Positions 20,001 to 32,800 of a stretch of DNA of 64,000 bases are shown piece after piece (within the stretch, counting starts at the first letter, position 1; every line of letters begins with the position of its first letter). The translations under genes and the position numbers were made by a program. The stretch is from Sceloporus undulatus (taxonomy: Eukaryota; Chordata; Lepidosauria; Squamata; Phrynosomatidae), in contig NC_056529.1 of NCBI RefSeq assembly GCF_019175285.1, positions 1,784,231 to 1,848,230 of the forward strand. The letters are read 5' to 3'. The notes beneath the pieces were generated by a model, which was given only the letters and a program-made list of their open reading frames with translations, was not told the DNA's origin and ran no database searches.

Positions 20001-23000
20001 AGTGGTGGCCACTTTGGGTTCCATATGGGAGAAATGCTGGGATATAAATCAGTTCATGAGCAATTAGGGCTGTTGATAATCGGTAACTACCCAGCTTATG
20101 TTGAAGTCTTGAGGCCAAGGAAATGAGGGAAGCAGCTTATCGGAAGGGCTGCAGATGAAGAAAGCGGTGGAGGAGGACAGTGATAATGGCAGGGTCCTCC
20201 TACCCCCAATCCAAGCAAAGCAAGGAAGTGGCAGCAGATCCAGCACAGTGTTTTGTGGTTGTGCCAGCCTTGTGGCACTTATTACTAAGTGCCCCAGTGC
20301 AAGCAGAGGATTGCAGAACTGCCCACCACGCCAGGTTTGCGTCACGCTTGTTATGAGAGTCCAGTGGTTGTGACTGGAGGCCTAGAAGGATGGTTGGTGG
20401 CTTTGCCTGAAGGAAAGCGGTTGTGGCTGTTTCTAAGCAGAACGTGAGAGGCATGTGGTGGTTTAGATGGAAGTGAAGATGCATGTTTGCAGATGTGTAT
20501 CATGTCTCAGTGTTTAGTCTCTTTTAAAGCTTACAAACTTCCATACAGTTTCTGTGGACTGAAAAGAACAAGTATTCTGGACGGAGTGGTCTGCATGCGG
20601 TCCTTTTCAGACATTGGCCATTTATGATGGATTGATGGATTTCCTTCCTTTTCCCCAAAGGACTCAAAGCGCCTTTAGAAATTAAAACAAATACAGTGAT
20701 AAGCTCTTACAAATACTTAGAAGACTTTAGTCAGTAAAACTGCATGCTTTTAAAAGCCTTGTGTTCGTTGTGGGGCAGGAGAGTTTCTGTTTGCCTGCCG
20801 AGGGACGGCGGGCAGGCTCCCCTTCCAGCCTCCTCAGGACAGCTCCCTCCTGGCCATCGGACCACTTTCTGGGGACCCCACCTCCCAGAATTCCTCATCA
20901 CTGGCTCGCTGGCTTTGGGGGCTGCTGGGAGCTGCAGTCCAACAGTATTTGGAGGGCCATGTGACTCCCACCCCTTTCTGCTGAGGTTATTTGGCTCTGT
21001 AGCAGTCAAGGAGGAAGGACAGCCCTTTTGGGAACTGTGGGCATATGGGGGCTGAATGTGTGTGGTAACAAAATGGATGCTCTGTGTGGGCGGGCTTGCC
21101 CATTCCTAAAATGGCTGCCATGGGGAGGGGGCAATGAGGGTGAGAGTTACTCTGCCTATTTTTGTATGTATGTGTGCATACACAATATATCTGCCGAGGT
21201 TATCTTGATGTCTGTTTCCACTAGCAGGTGTGTGTTGTGACTTTTTTCGGGGAGGGGAGGAGGGGAGGCACTTTTTATTGCCAAATATGGGACTTGGTAT
21301 TTGGGCTCAGGTTGGCCCTCTTTTAGGGGTTGTGTTACTGACCTCTCAGCCTTTTTGTCAGCTTGGTTTCTGTGAAATGGGTGCAGCTGAAGCAGAAAAC
21401 TCGGTTCACAGGAGGAGTGTTTTTGTGCCTGGGATGCAAGGCCCAGCTTTGCTTGGCACTTAGCATCTTGAACAAGTGCCTTTTCTTTCAGCGTTGCCCT
21501 TTTATCTTGCAGTGCAAGTGAAGAGAGAGGAGAAGTGACTGCCAACCCAGTGCGTCCCTCCTCTCTTCTCCATCTGTTTTGTTGCCCCATTGCCAGTGGC
21601 TGGCTAAACGTTGAGCGACAGTTGGCATCCCTCCCTTGCGATTCGTAGCATTCAGGACTTAGTTTATTATATGGGGAAATCCCCACCTTCATGCCCAGAT
21701 CTTTCTCAGGAAGGAATGCTTTCCTTCCAGCATCCTGGCTGCTCCACTAGACTAGGCCAGCTCTGGGTTTTGGATCCTCTGCTAAGCCAGGGCTGCTGGG
21801 CCTGGGGCATTGATGGCACTCTGTCTCAGGCCCAGGAGGCCAGGGTTTCAGCTTTGTAACTAAATGGGGCTCCACTCTTTGAGGATGCAAGCAAGGGAGG
21901 GGACTGTTCTTCTGCTCCTGCCTTTCTAGCCTACTATAGATCTCCCCTCCCCATCTTTTTTAAGAGAGGTGTCTTAATAGCATCCTGTGTTTTAGCTGCA
22001 TTGCGTTATACAAGTATAAGTTTAGGTTGGTACATGTTTATTGCCTTGCAGGTTTTCTCTTGGTTTCTTTTATCGTAATCACGATGCGGCGCATGGGAGG
22101 AATGAGCCTGAGCTGGCAGGAAGCATAGCTGTCCTGCCTGAGCAGTTTCGCACGGATGGGAAAGGAGCCGCAGGGGCTTTCGCTCCAGCTGTACCCAACC
22201 CATAGGATCGTCGGTTTGGGTGGCAGCCCAGATGAAGGGATTCTTAAGAGAGGGCCATCCTCCTCATGTATCCGTATGCTCACTGGCTCTCAAATATCCT
22301 TCTTTTGCGGTGACTTTCTCTCTGTTCTTGAGCAACCTGATCACGTCAGGCCATTGCAGGGGCTACATAGCCCCCGATGCAAGCTCACGATCTCTCCGTT
22401 GAGATGAGACCAGCTGGGTTTTTCCAGCGCTTCACAGGAGACTGGCCAGCCAGCCTCATTAGGCAAAATGGTATTGCTGGCTTCTGATCATTGGCATCGT
22501 GGAGGCCACCAATTCTGTGGGGAGCTGGATGGGTGGCATGGGCTGGAGCAGGCTGGCCAGTTGGCCTTGCTTCAGTTTTGGGCAAGCCTCCTGTCTGGTC
22601 CCCAGCCCTCAAGGGCCACAGCGTGATTGGGATGGGCCATGAGGTTTCTTTGCTTGGGACACAGTTGTCATTATTTAGCTTTGATATTCTGTACAGTTAC
22701 ATATATTATTATTAACATAATATTATTATTAGATACATATATTATTAATTACATATAATGCAAAATAGTATTATATTATCTTACTTATAAAGGCAGCTCT
22801 TTCTGGGGACTGAAGTTATTGTGAGCATGTGTATTAATGTGCTGATAGAAGGGGAAGGAGACTTTCTGTGGGCTACACTGGCTTTGCAAACCTTTTTGAC
22901 CTTGGTGCCTTTCCCATTTGCTACTGCAATTAGATGAATTCGATGCCTACATCATTGTGTCCTTCGTCAATGCCACGCTTGTGCTGTCGATCGGGGAAAC

Positions 23001-23763
23001 AGTAGAGGAAGTGACAGACTCCGGGTTCCTTGGCACCACCCCAACGTTGTCCTGCTCCTTGTTGGGGGACGATGCCCTGGTGCAGGTAAGGGGCACCACT
23101 TCTCCCATTTGTGGGCAGTTTGGCTTTCACAGAAGATCTGATCCTTTGTGCTGCCCATCATGTGCAATTTAAAAATACATACAGACTTCTGGCTAGACAC
23201 TTCCTTGATTTTCCTCATCTCACTCCAGCAGATTCTTCAAAGATATAGCCATGTTAGTCTGTAGAATCAGTATGTAGAGAGATCTTGTGGCACCTTTGAG
23301 ATTAACTGAAATAAAGAAGTTGGCAACAGGAGCTTTGCTAGACTTCTGAGGAAGTACACTGAAGTCTACAAAAGCTCATGCTGCCAACTTCTTTATTCCA
23401 GTTAGTCTCAAAGGTGTTACAAGATCTCTCTACAGCTGATTCTTGTTCATGTTATCAATGACTTGGATGACAGAATTGGGAGCATACATATCAAATTTGC
23501 AGATGACACCAAATTAGGAGGAATAGCTAATACCCCAGAGGACAGGATCAAAATTCAAAATGACCTGAATNNNNNNNNNNNNNNNNNNNNNNNNNNNNNN
23601 NNNNNNNNNNNNNNNNNNNNNNNNNNNNNNNNNNNNNNNNNNNNNNNNNNNNNNNNNNNNNNNNNNNNNNAATGAAATACACAGATATAGGATTATGGGG
23701 GACACCTGGATGAATGAGAGAGTTATCTGTGTGAAAGGGATCTAGGAATCCAAGTAGACCACA

Positions 23764-23818
<55 letters not shown>

Positions 23819-26800
23819 TTTTATTTATAGACCGCTATTCCGCAATGATCATAGCGGTGTACAGTAAAATTGCAACACAATACAAAAAATTACAAGGCCT
23901 CTCCCCCTCAAGATGGTGGTTGGAGGAGGGCTCTTTGTCTTCCAGGCCAGGCCTCTCTCCCCCTCAAGATGGTGGTTGGAGGAGGGCTCTTTGTCTTCCA
24001 GGCCTGGCCTCTCNNNNNNNNNNNNNNNNNNNNNNNNNNNNNNNNNNNNNNNNNNNNNNNNNNNNNNNNNNNNNNNNNNNNNNNNNNNNNNNNNNNNNNN
24101 NNNNNNNNNNNNNATTTTAGGCTGCATCAATAAAAGTATAGTGTCTAGATCAAGAGAAGTAATAGTGCCACTCTATTCTGCTTAGGTCAGGCCTCACCTG
24201 GAATATTGTGTCCAGTTCTGGGCACCACAATTTAAAAAGGATGTTGAGAAACTGGAGCTATGTGTCCAAAGGAGGGGGACTAAAATGATGAAGGGTCTAG
24301 AAACCATGAAGCCCTATGAGGAATGACTTAGGGAGCTGGGGATGTTTGGCTTGGAGAAGAGAAAGTTAAGAGGTGATATGAGAGCCCTGTTTAAATATTT
24401 GAAGGGGTGTCACATTGAGGAGGGAACAAGCTTGTTTTCTGCTGCTCCAGAGAACAGGACCAGGAACAATGGATCCAAGCTGCAGGAAAAGAGATTCCAG
24501 CTCAACATTAGGAGGAACTTCCTGACAGTGAGGGCTGTTCGACAGAGGAACAAACTCCCTTGGAGTGTAGTGGAGTCTCCCTCCTTGGAGGTCTTCAAAC
24601 GGAGGCTGGATGGTCATCTGCCGGGGATGCTTTGATTTGGATTTCCTGCATGGCAGAATGGGGTTGGACAGGATGGCCCTTGCGGTCTCTTCCAACTCTC
24701 TGATTCTATGTAAGATTGGAAGTCTGCTAACTAGATAGAGGAAAAGGTCACTTTGAGGTGGGCAGATGTGGGTGAGAAGGCTGGTGAGGTACAATGCGTA
24801 GGCAAGAGGAAGTCTATCTAGCACATGATGGAGATTGCCATAATGTATTAGCTAGTCACCATTGAATTTTTGTTTCCCTTTAGGTTTATCCTGATGGTAT
24901 CCGGCACATCAGAGCGGACAAGCGAGTTAATGAATGGAAAACCCCAGGGAAGAAAACCATTGTCAAGTGTGCTGTGAATCAGAGGCAGGTGGTGATCGCT
25001 TTGACCGGAGGAGAGTTGGTCTACTTCGAAATGGACCCGGTACGTTATTCCCAGACTTAGGACTGTCATGGAAAGACTTGGAGACCAGTTTGTTGGAAAC
25101 TCTCCAGTGCAAGCCCAAGAGAAATGGAGGAAACCTGCACACAAATATGCTTCTGCTCCCTGTGTCACTCTGGTTCATTTTGTTGGGACTTGTGCTGGGA
25201 ACGGTTCAGGTGGATTGTACCACGGGGCAGAAGGGTGTGGACTGGTCTCCGTGTGTCCTGGTGGCCAAGGCAAAAGTCACTTCCAAAGTGTCACCTTCCT
25301 TAAGGCTTTGGCCAATTGCTGAACCAAGGCCTTGTTTTCTTTAGTAAACCAGATGGTTTGCCTCAGGATCTCTGTGAGGCCAGCCGAGACGCATGAGGTG
25401 ACCCTGTAATTGTGCTTCTGAGAAGGGAATCACTCTACTGCTCTTGGTTAAAGTATTGGTTCGGTTTGGCTTATAATTTGCCCACTTGAACGTGCCTCCC
25501 TTCTTTCTTTGCCTTTCCCCACTAGTCTGGCCAACTGAATGAATACACTGAGAGGAAGGAAATGTCGGCTGATGTGGTGTGCATGAGCCTGGCCAACGTT
25601 CCCCCTGGAGAGCAGCGCTCCCGGTTCCTTGCTGTTGGTCTGGTGGACAATACCGTTCGCATCATTTCCCTCGACCCTTCTGTAAGTGCCTGGTGCAAGT
25701 TGCTTGTTGGTCTGAAAGGAGCTTGGCTGCTTTGAATTAACGTGCTGATAACAAAAGGGAGGCCTTCCTTCCCTTCATAGACGGAAGCTATAGGGTTGGT
25801 GCCTGGCAGCCACAGGAAAAGTCCAGCCCTCACACCCCCTTCGGCCCTGCAGAGCTTGCCTTTCAAACCCCTCATTGCCATGAGGAGAGAAGATGGAGTA
25901 GCCAGGTGGGCTCTTGGTGCTCCTTGTCACAGTGGTTTGGCCATCGCTCATCCCCTGGGAATGATGGGGGGCTGGCGTGAAGGTAGCTGCCAGTTGAGCT
26001 ACTGCCACGGGGCCCTTCTGGTGGAGGCTGCACAGCTGGCTTCATTTGAAGCCTAGGCAAGTAAGGAGCAAAGCAAGGTGTAGGGCATTGTCTCTCTGCC
26101 TCCTGTGTGAGAAATGCTGGTGCTCTTGCTCTCCTCTGTAATGACTGGTCTCTTCCTCCTCCTCCTCCTCTTCAGGATTGTCTGCAGCCTCTAAGCATGC
26201 AGGCCCTCCCTGCCCAGCCAGAATCGCTGTGCATTGTGGAAATGGGGGGTGCGGAGAAGCAGGATGAGCTGGGGGAGAGAGGCTCCATTGGATTCTTGTA
26301 CCTGAACATTGGCTTGCAGGTGAGGCTTCTCCTTGGAGGTCCTTCCCAGGCAGGAGGGACTTGTTGCTAAGTGTGGAGGACTAGATCAGAGCTTGGTTGC
26401 CAATAAGGGAGCCTCCATATTCCTGAAGCAGCATGTGGCCCAATCTGGTGTTGCACCGGGACCTCTTTCTAACTTGCCAACTCAGAAGGGAACATTATTT
26501 TGCCATCCTTTCCTCCCTTCCTTTTTCTTCCCCTCCTTCCTTTCCTTTTGCCCTGAATTCCTGCGGAAAGGGGGCAGCATAAGTCACAGTCACTATGCCG
26601 GGCATCCAGACTCCCCAGTGGAAGACCCCTTCTGCTTGAAGGGGCACAGTTCCCTTGCTGTCAGTGTGTTCCTGTTTCCTGCCCCCAGCAGACCAAGCAA
26701 CTCTGTCACGAAGGATTAGGCTGGGCCTGTGTGAGATGGGGGCCAGGATGCTCCACTCTTGATCTAGTGCCCTTTCTTTTTTGTTTCTAGCCTGCATTTT

Positions 26801-29800
26801 TAGAAGGGGATCCACACCTCCTTTCCCACTTGGGTAAAAAGGAGAAAGTGTACCTTGATAGCATCAAACATTGCTCGTGCCAGAGAGAAGGTGGAAATAA
26901 TGATGTTGGGAATCAAAAGATGCAGATCGTTTGGTATTCCTGAATTAACCCGAATCGCCGTCCTCCCCTCTCTGTGTCCGTGTTCCAGAATGGTGTGCTG
27001 CTCCGGACTGTGCTTGACCCGGTCACTGGAGATCTTTCTGACACTCGGACCAGGTATCTCGGGTCACGCCCTGTGAAGCTCTTCCGCGTCCGGATGCAAG
27101 GCCAAGAAGCGGTGAGGGGGGAGTTGGGAGATATACTGAGCTGGGGCTATTCCCCTAAGAGAGCGTGGAGCTGGGGGCTGGGTTTCTTGGAGGGGCACCA
27201 AGATCAAAGTACCACAGTTAATTGGCTGCCAAAGTTTTCAAACACGTCTAGCTTGTGGACTGAGTGGTGGAATTGGCGCTTGTGCCCTTGTCACTGCTGA
27301 GCTCTCTCATCTTGGTGTAGCAAAGGGGGCCTTGGCGGGAGAGATCCCCATAGGGAGAAGCCTTGCTGCCCACCAGGTGACCTTCCCTTCTTTGCTGTCT
27401 CCCCTCCTGCTCCAGGTGCTGGCCATGTCGAGTCGTTCGTGGCTGAGCTACTCCTATCAGTCGCGCTTCCACTTAACCCCCCTCTCATACGAGACGCTGG
27501 AGTTTGCCTCTGGCTTTGCCTCAGAGCAATGCCCAGAAGGCATCGTTGCCATCTCCACAAACACACTGAGGTTGGTATGGCTGGGAAGTGCCGGGAAGCA
27601 TCCAGGTACCTTACCAAGACTGGGAGGAAGTGGCTGTGCCAGGGTTGCCTGGCATGATATCCTTGTGACCAGAGCATGGAGTACTCTATTGGCAGCTAGT
27701 GGGGGGCAGGTGTCGGATTTGAGTGTGTATGTGAAGATTCTGGTAAGTAGGGGGCAGTGAGCAGGAGCTTTGTGCCAGAAGTCCCGTGTGGCCTTAACGT
27801 GGCATCCTTTGGGTTCCAGGATTCTGGCACTGGAGAAGCTGGGCGCTGTCTTCAACCAGGTTGCCTTCCCACTTCAGTACACCCCTAGGAAGTTTGTCAT
27901 CCACCCCGAGAGCAACAACTTAATCATCATTGAGACCGACCACAATGCCTATACGGAAGCAACCAAAGCCCAGCGAAAGCAGCAGATGGCAGAGGTAAGT
28001 GGGACCTGCCTCCAATGGGCCTGTTCACTGGGGCTGAGCTCCTTCTGAGTGGGAAAGGGATTGTGGCACAGAGCACAGCAGTGAAGTCATTGGGAGATTG
28101 TGGCCAAAGAGCAGCTGCTGTCCAAATACCCTCAAGGATCTGTCATAGTGTAGGATTTAACCCCTCTGTTGTTTATGTGGCTTGAACATTTTGCACCTTG
28201 ACACTTCTCAGGAAATGGTGGAAGCTGCAGGGGAAGACGAGCGGGAATTGGCTGCAGAGATGGCAGCTGCTTTTCTGAACGAGAACCTCCCAGAGTCCAT
28301 CTTTGGTGCCCCAAAGGCAGGGAATGGGCAGTGGGCCTCCGTTGTCAGGGTGATGAACCCCATTCAGGGAAACACTTTGGACCTCGTCCAGCTGGAGCAG
28401 AATGAAGCAGCCTTCAGGTAAGGCTCTTGGCTCAGTGGCTGGGATGTGCTTGGGGGCCGCGGTGGGGTACCAGGCATTGGTTGGTTCTCAGTGAGTGCCA
28501 TGGTCCTCCCAGTGATGCCCTCCTTACTCTTCTTCCCAGTGTGGCAGTGTGCCGGTTTGCCAACAGTGGGGATGACTGGCATGTTCTGGTGGGCGTAGCC
28601 AAGGACCTGATCCTGAACCCACGCTCTGTGGCTGGAGGGTTTGTCTACACCTACAAGCTGGTGAATAATGGTGAGAAGCTTGAGTTCCTCCACAAGGTAA
28701 GTTCCCTGCGGCAGCCGGGTCAGACGCAGTCTGGGAATGGTCAGCGCCAGGCTCACAAAAAGGGCTGCCAAGAAGCAGGCAGGCAGTCCCTTTACCCTTG
28801 TAGAAAGAAAACTCTGGCTGAGATAGAGGTCCGTAACCAGCAAGTTCCATCCACATGCCGCTTACCATCAAGACTTTGCCACATGGCATGGCGGCTGTTC
28901 TCTGGATGGTGCCTGTGGGTCTCATTCAGTTTGCCCTCTCTTTGCTTTGCTGTTTCATAAAACATTTGAGTAGCAGGAATGCTGATGTGATAGTTGCAGT
29001 TGTTGCACAATGGCCTGGTAATTTGGAATGAAGGCCATTGTGAGCTGAGAACATCAGTCTGTGATGAAGGGGGCTACTCTTAGCTTGTATTCTGAATGGA
29101 ACTTGTAGCATCTCTCTTGAGAAAAGGGTCAGGTATGTGGCTTTCCATTGCTGTAGGGAAAATTGCTTGTGTAGGGCTGCAAACCGTTGAATTCTCCCTT
29201 CGTTCCTGAGAGGCAATATCTGAGGCAGGTCCATCACTTGGACCTGTGTGCCTTCCCAGGACCAGACTTGCCCAGAGGCTAGGGCTCAGCTTAGTTGGCC
29301 TGCTGGGCTCCCCTGGTCTCCAGGAGCACCGTCAGACTCATGGCTGGGCCTGACCTGAGGGCTCCCTGCGTCTCTGCTGCTGGTCTTCCTGTGTGTCTTG
29401 TACCAGGGAGCAGGCTCNNNNNNNNNNTTTCACACTTGGGATTGGCTTTTGTAAAGGTCAGTTTTGCTAATAGATGTTTGGTTGTCTCTGTTTGGATGAG
29501 GATCCCAATGGGTGCCTTTTCTCTGTCCCCTTTTCTCAGACCCCAGTGGAGGAGGTGCCAGCAGCCATTGCTCCCTTCCAGGGCCGGGTTCTCATTGGCG
29601 TGGGGAAACTCCTGCGAGTGTATGACTTGGGCAAGAAGAAGCTGCTCCGGAAGTGTGAGAATAAGGTATTTGCAGCTTCAAAGATGGGGGTACTCTGAGG
29701 GCTGGCGGAAGGAGCAGGCAAGTGTTGGCTGTTAGGGGGCCCAATGCCTCCCCCCCCCACCCCCTGGACTGCCATACCTCTTGCAAAGCAATCTGTTTTT

Positions 29801-32800
29801 TACCCCTTAAGAATGTTTGGGGCTGTTGTGGTTCATGTTTCTCGCTCTATCTTTAAGCCCAGGAGAGGCTTCATTTAAAATGCCAGAAGTCCTCTGGTCA
29901 CTCCCTGTCTTTTAAAAGGCCTCTCGGGGCATCTAGTGGCGAATGGTATTTTTTTAAATTGAGCCCTGGGGGCACACTTTGCCATGCCTGTGCACAAGCT
30001 CTGGGCTGACTTTGGTTTTCCCTAGTATCAGTGAACATATGGATACTTCAAAAACAAAGGCTTTGGTGCTAGTCTTTCTTTAGACTTGGAGGTGTCATAA
30101 CTTGATGATAGACTGTGCACAGGGCAATTCCTGTTCTTACCTTTGCTCCACCTCAAAGGAAGAGAATTCAGGTTCTGAGGAGCAAAGATGCCAGGCCAGA
30201 ATATGTGATTTCCCAGCGCAGAATGTTGGATGTAGGTCACATTCTTGGGCTTTACTGCAGCTGTTGCTAACTTTGCAACTGGCCAACACACATTTGCCTG
30301 GAGAGAGCTTCCTTTTTCTCCTTTGCTTCTATCCAGAACCACTGACCTTGTTGCTCCTGTAGGGAGGAGAGAGGGAGACTGGAGGGTTTGAGTTCTCCAG
30401 AGTCATGGTCCTCTTGCAAGGGGCCCTGGCTAAGCCAAGCCTTGCCTGCCTTTAATCCTCCCTTGGCTGGAGAGCGCTGCTGATGCTGCTCTCCCATTCT
30501 GTTTGCCTTGTGGGACAGAGAGACCTGAAGCTCTGTTTGGGTTGAGGCTTGGCAGTGGAGCGTGGTGCAGGGAGGCTCTTCAGGAATAGTGTGCCTTTTC
30601 TGCTAGAGCTTGCTGTGCCCCTCCCTCTTTACTTACTTGGCGTTTGGTTCTGGTCCCTTCACAGCACATTGCCAATTACATCTGTGGGATCCAGACCATT
30701 GGGCACCGAGTGATCGTGTCCGACGTCCAAGAGAGCTTCATCTGGGTGCGCTACAAAAGGAATGAGAACCAGCTCATAATTTTTGCGGACGACACGCATC
30801 CGCGCTGGGTCACCACTGCCTGCCTCCTGGACTATGACACTGTGGCCGGGGCAGACAAGTTTGGCAACATCTGCGTGGTGAGTTGGTCTGAAGAGCCCCA
30901 GGGAATCTGAGCTTTGCTGGAGAAGCCTGCTCTTTGTGAGAGGCTCAGCTGAGGCTTGGCATTAGCCACCTGCCTTTCTCTCCTCCTCCAGTTGCTGGGC
31001 TGTGCTTTACCAGGATGCAGCCCCTGGCACTGAGTCCTACTCTTCAACTGTTGGTCTGGGGGTGGCATATTAGCCTTTGCTCTTCTGAATCCTGGGCTTG
31101 CAAAGATTCTCCTCTGAGTTGAAACTGCTCCAGTCCTCCAGGTGTCTTTGGGGCCCAGCAGTGAATTTGCTCCTCTCACCCGTTTTCAATGCAGGTGAGA
31201 CTGCCACCAAACACGAATGACGAGGTTGACGAAGACCCAACGGGCAACAAGGCACTGTGGGACCGAGGACTTCTCAATGGCGCTTCCCAGAAGGTAACTT
31301 GAATCCAGAGTCCCTCTCTCCATCTCTGGTGTGAGCTCTTCCCAGGCTCACTTTTATTCTCAAGGCAACTGCAGCATCCTTTAGAAAAAGCAAATAGCCA
31401 TATTAAGATATAGTGCTTGAAATGCATATATGCCACAAAGGGCTTTGCAGCATGGAAGAACACCTTCTGCTAACCCAGCGGCAAAGTTATTGCAGCAGCT
31501 TTCTTTTGAGAATAATGTGACCTGTTAGTGCTGCTTGTCTGTGGAGTGAATGTGCATGTTTGTGACTGCGCGCGTGTGCGCAAGAGACAGACAGCCTTCC
31601 TCTTCTGCAAGGCATTCAAAGCCCAGGTTGGCTGCTGGATCATTGACTTCTGCCTGCCTTCCAGGCGGAGGTGATCATGAACTACCATGTGGGAGAAACG
31701 GTGCTCTCTCTCCAAAAGACAACGCTGATCCCCGGAGGCTCCGAGTCCCTGGTCTACACTACCTTGTCTGGGGGCATTGGCATCCTGGTCCCATTCACGT
31801 CACATGAGGTAAGAGGCACTCTGTGTGTTCTGGGGACTTTTAACTTGGCCTGATGTCTAGATGTCCCCCCCCAAAGTGCCCCCAAGACGTGGGGGGGGGC
31901 AAAATGGCTGCCTTCCCAGCAGGAAGTGAGCCAAAAGTCTACTTCTGGGGCACTCCTGAAGAAAACAATGGCCAAAGGTTGGCAAAAACATTCTGAAATT
32001 ACCTCTCAAGCTCCTTAGGGGGCATTTCTGGGCAAAAAACACTTTCCTCCCCTCCAAAAAAATAAAATAAAATATGGAGGGTGTCCTGGGACAGGAGTGG
32101 GGCTCACATGCTGCGCTTCCTCCAACCTGATCTAAGGCTCCCTTGGCCTCCAGTCCCCGGGACTCTTTGTGGCTAGAAGCCCACTCCCAGGGAAAGAGTT
32201 GAGAAACACAGAGCTAGACGTGGGGTTTCTGCCATATGGCTTCACCTTGCCCTGCACGGCCCTCTTGGCTTTACCCAGCCCCACCTGAATGACCAGGGGA
32301 GGCAGAAGAGGAGAGGCCTGTGCCTTATGGGAGAGAACGATCTGAAGCAAGAGTCCAAATCAGGGCCCAACCTGGTTGTGTTGCTGGTTGTCCGGTGTAG
32401 CTTTTCCGGGGAGGGAATTTAGTGAAACAGCTGTCGGTTTCTTTCAGGATCATGATTTCTTCCAACACGTTGAGATGCACCTCAGGTCTGAGCACCCTCC
32501 TCTCTGCGGGAGAGACCACCTCAGCTTCCGCTCCTACTACTTCCCTGTCAAGGTAGGGCTGCTTTGGTTGGTTCCTCCTTGCATGCTCCTTGCCTTTTGT
32601 CCTTTCTTTCAGAGCGGGTGGACTGGGGCTTCTGGAATAGTTTTGGCCAAGGATATTTCAAAAGATTAATTTCCATGCCAGAGAGCTTTGTGGGTGATCT
32701 TCAGTAAACACACAGCTTCATTTATATACCGCCTCATACTGAGCTAGCAGTGTCTAAGCAGTTTACAACTGTAAACAGTAGGGCCATTGGGCCATGCAAG

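Larger units (their letters stand above)
17762..22933 (+). other. SF3B3: Longest SF3B3 intron (5.2 kb)
   Basis: It separates the exons ending VRRHVE and beginning [11 protein letters not shown]. It contains a CR1 reverse-transcriptase fragment (19785-20060), a short MITE piece (20878-20975) and an AT-rich run (22695-22770). The rest is unique-looking sequence in which I recognise no gene. Confidence 0.85.
23446..24715 (+). mobile_element. CR1 LINE 3' portion, interrupted by an insertion and two gaps
   Basis: The 5' part encodes the RT motif as [14 protein letters not shown] (23490-23530). The 3' part (24114-24715) encodes the CR1 C-terminal region ([20 protein letters not shown]-like text in pieces, then [10 protein letters not shown]) and ends with TGGCCCTTGCGGTCTCTTCC and TGATTCTATG. 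Between them, an L2-like tail with (AAT)n and a minisatellite have inserted, and two 100-base gaps break the assembly. Confidence 0.85.

Noticed and set aside
26896-26942. AATGATG and CTGA in the intron before the exon at 26989
   Set aside because: Box C is imperfect (ATGATGT), the spacing is short and the flanks pair poorly.
30098-30182. TGATGA and CTGA spaced like a C/D snoRNA in an SF3B3 intron
   Set aside because: There is no terminal stem around the boxes and the position is far from the 3' splice site.
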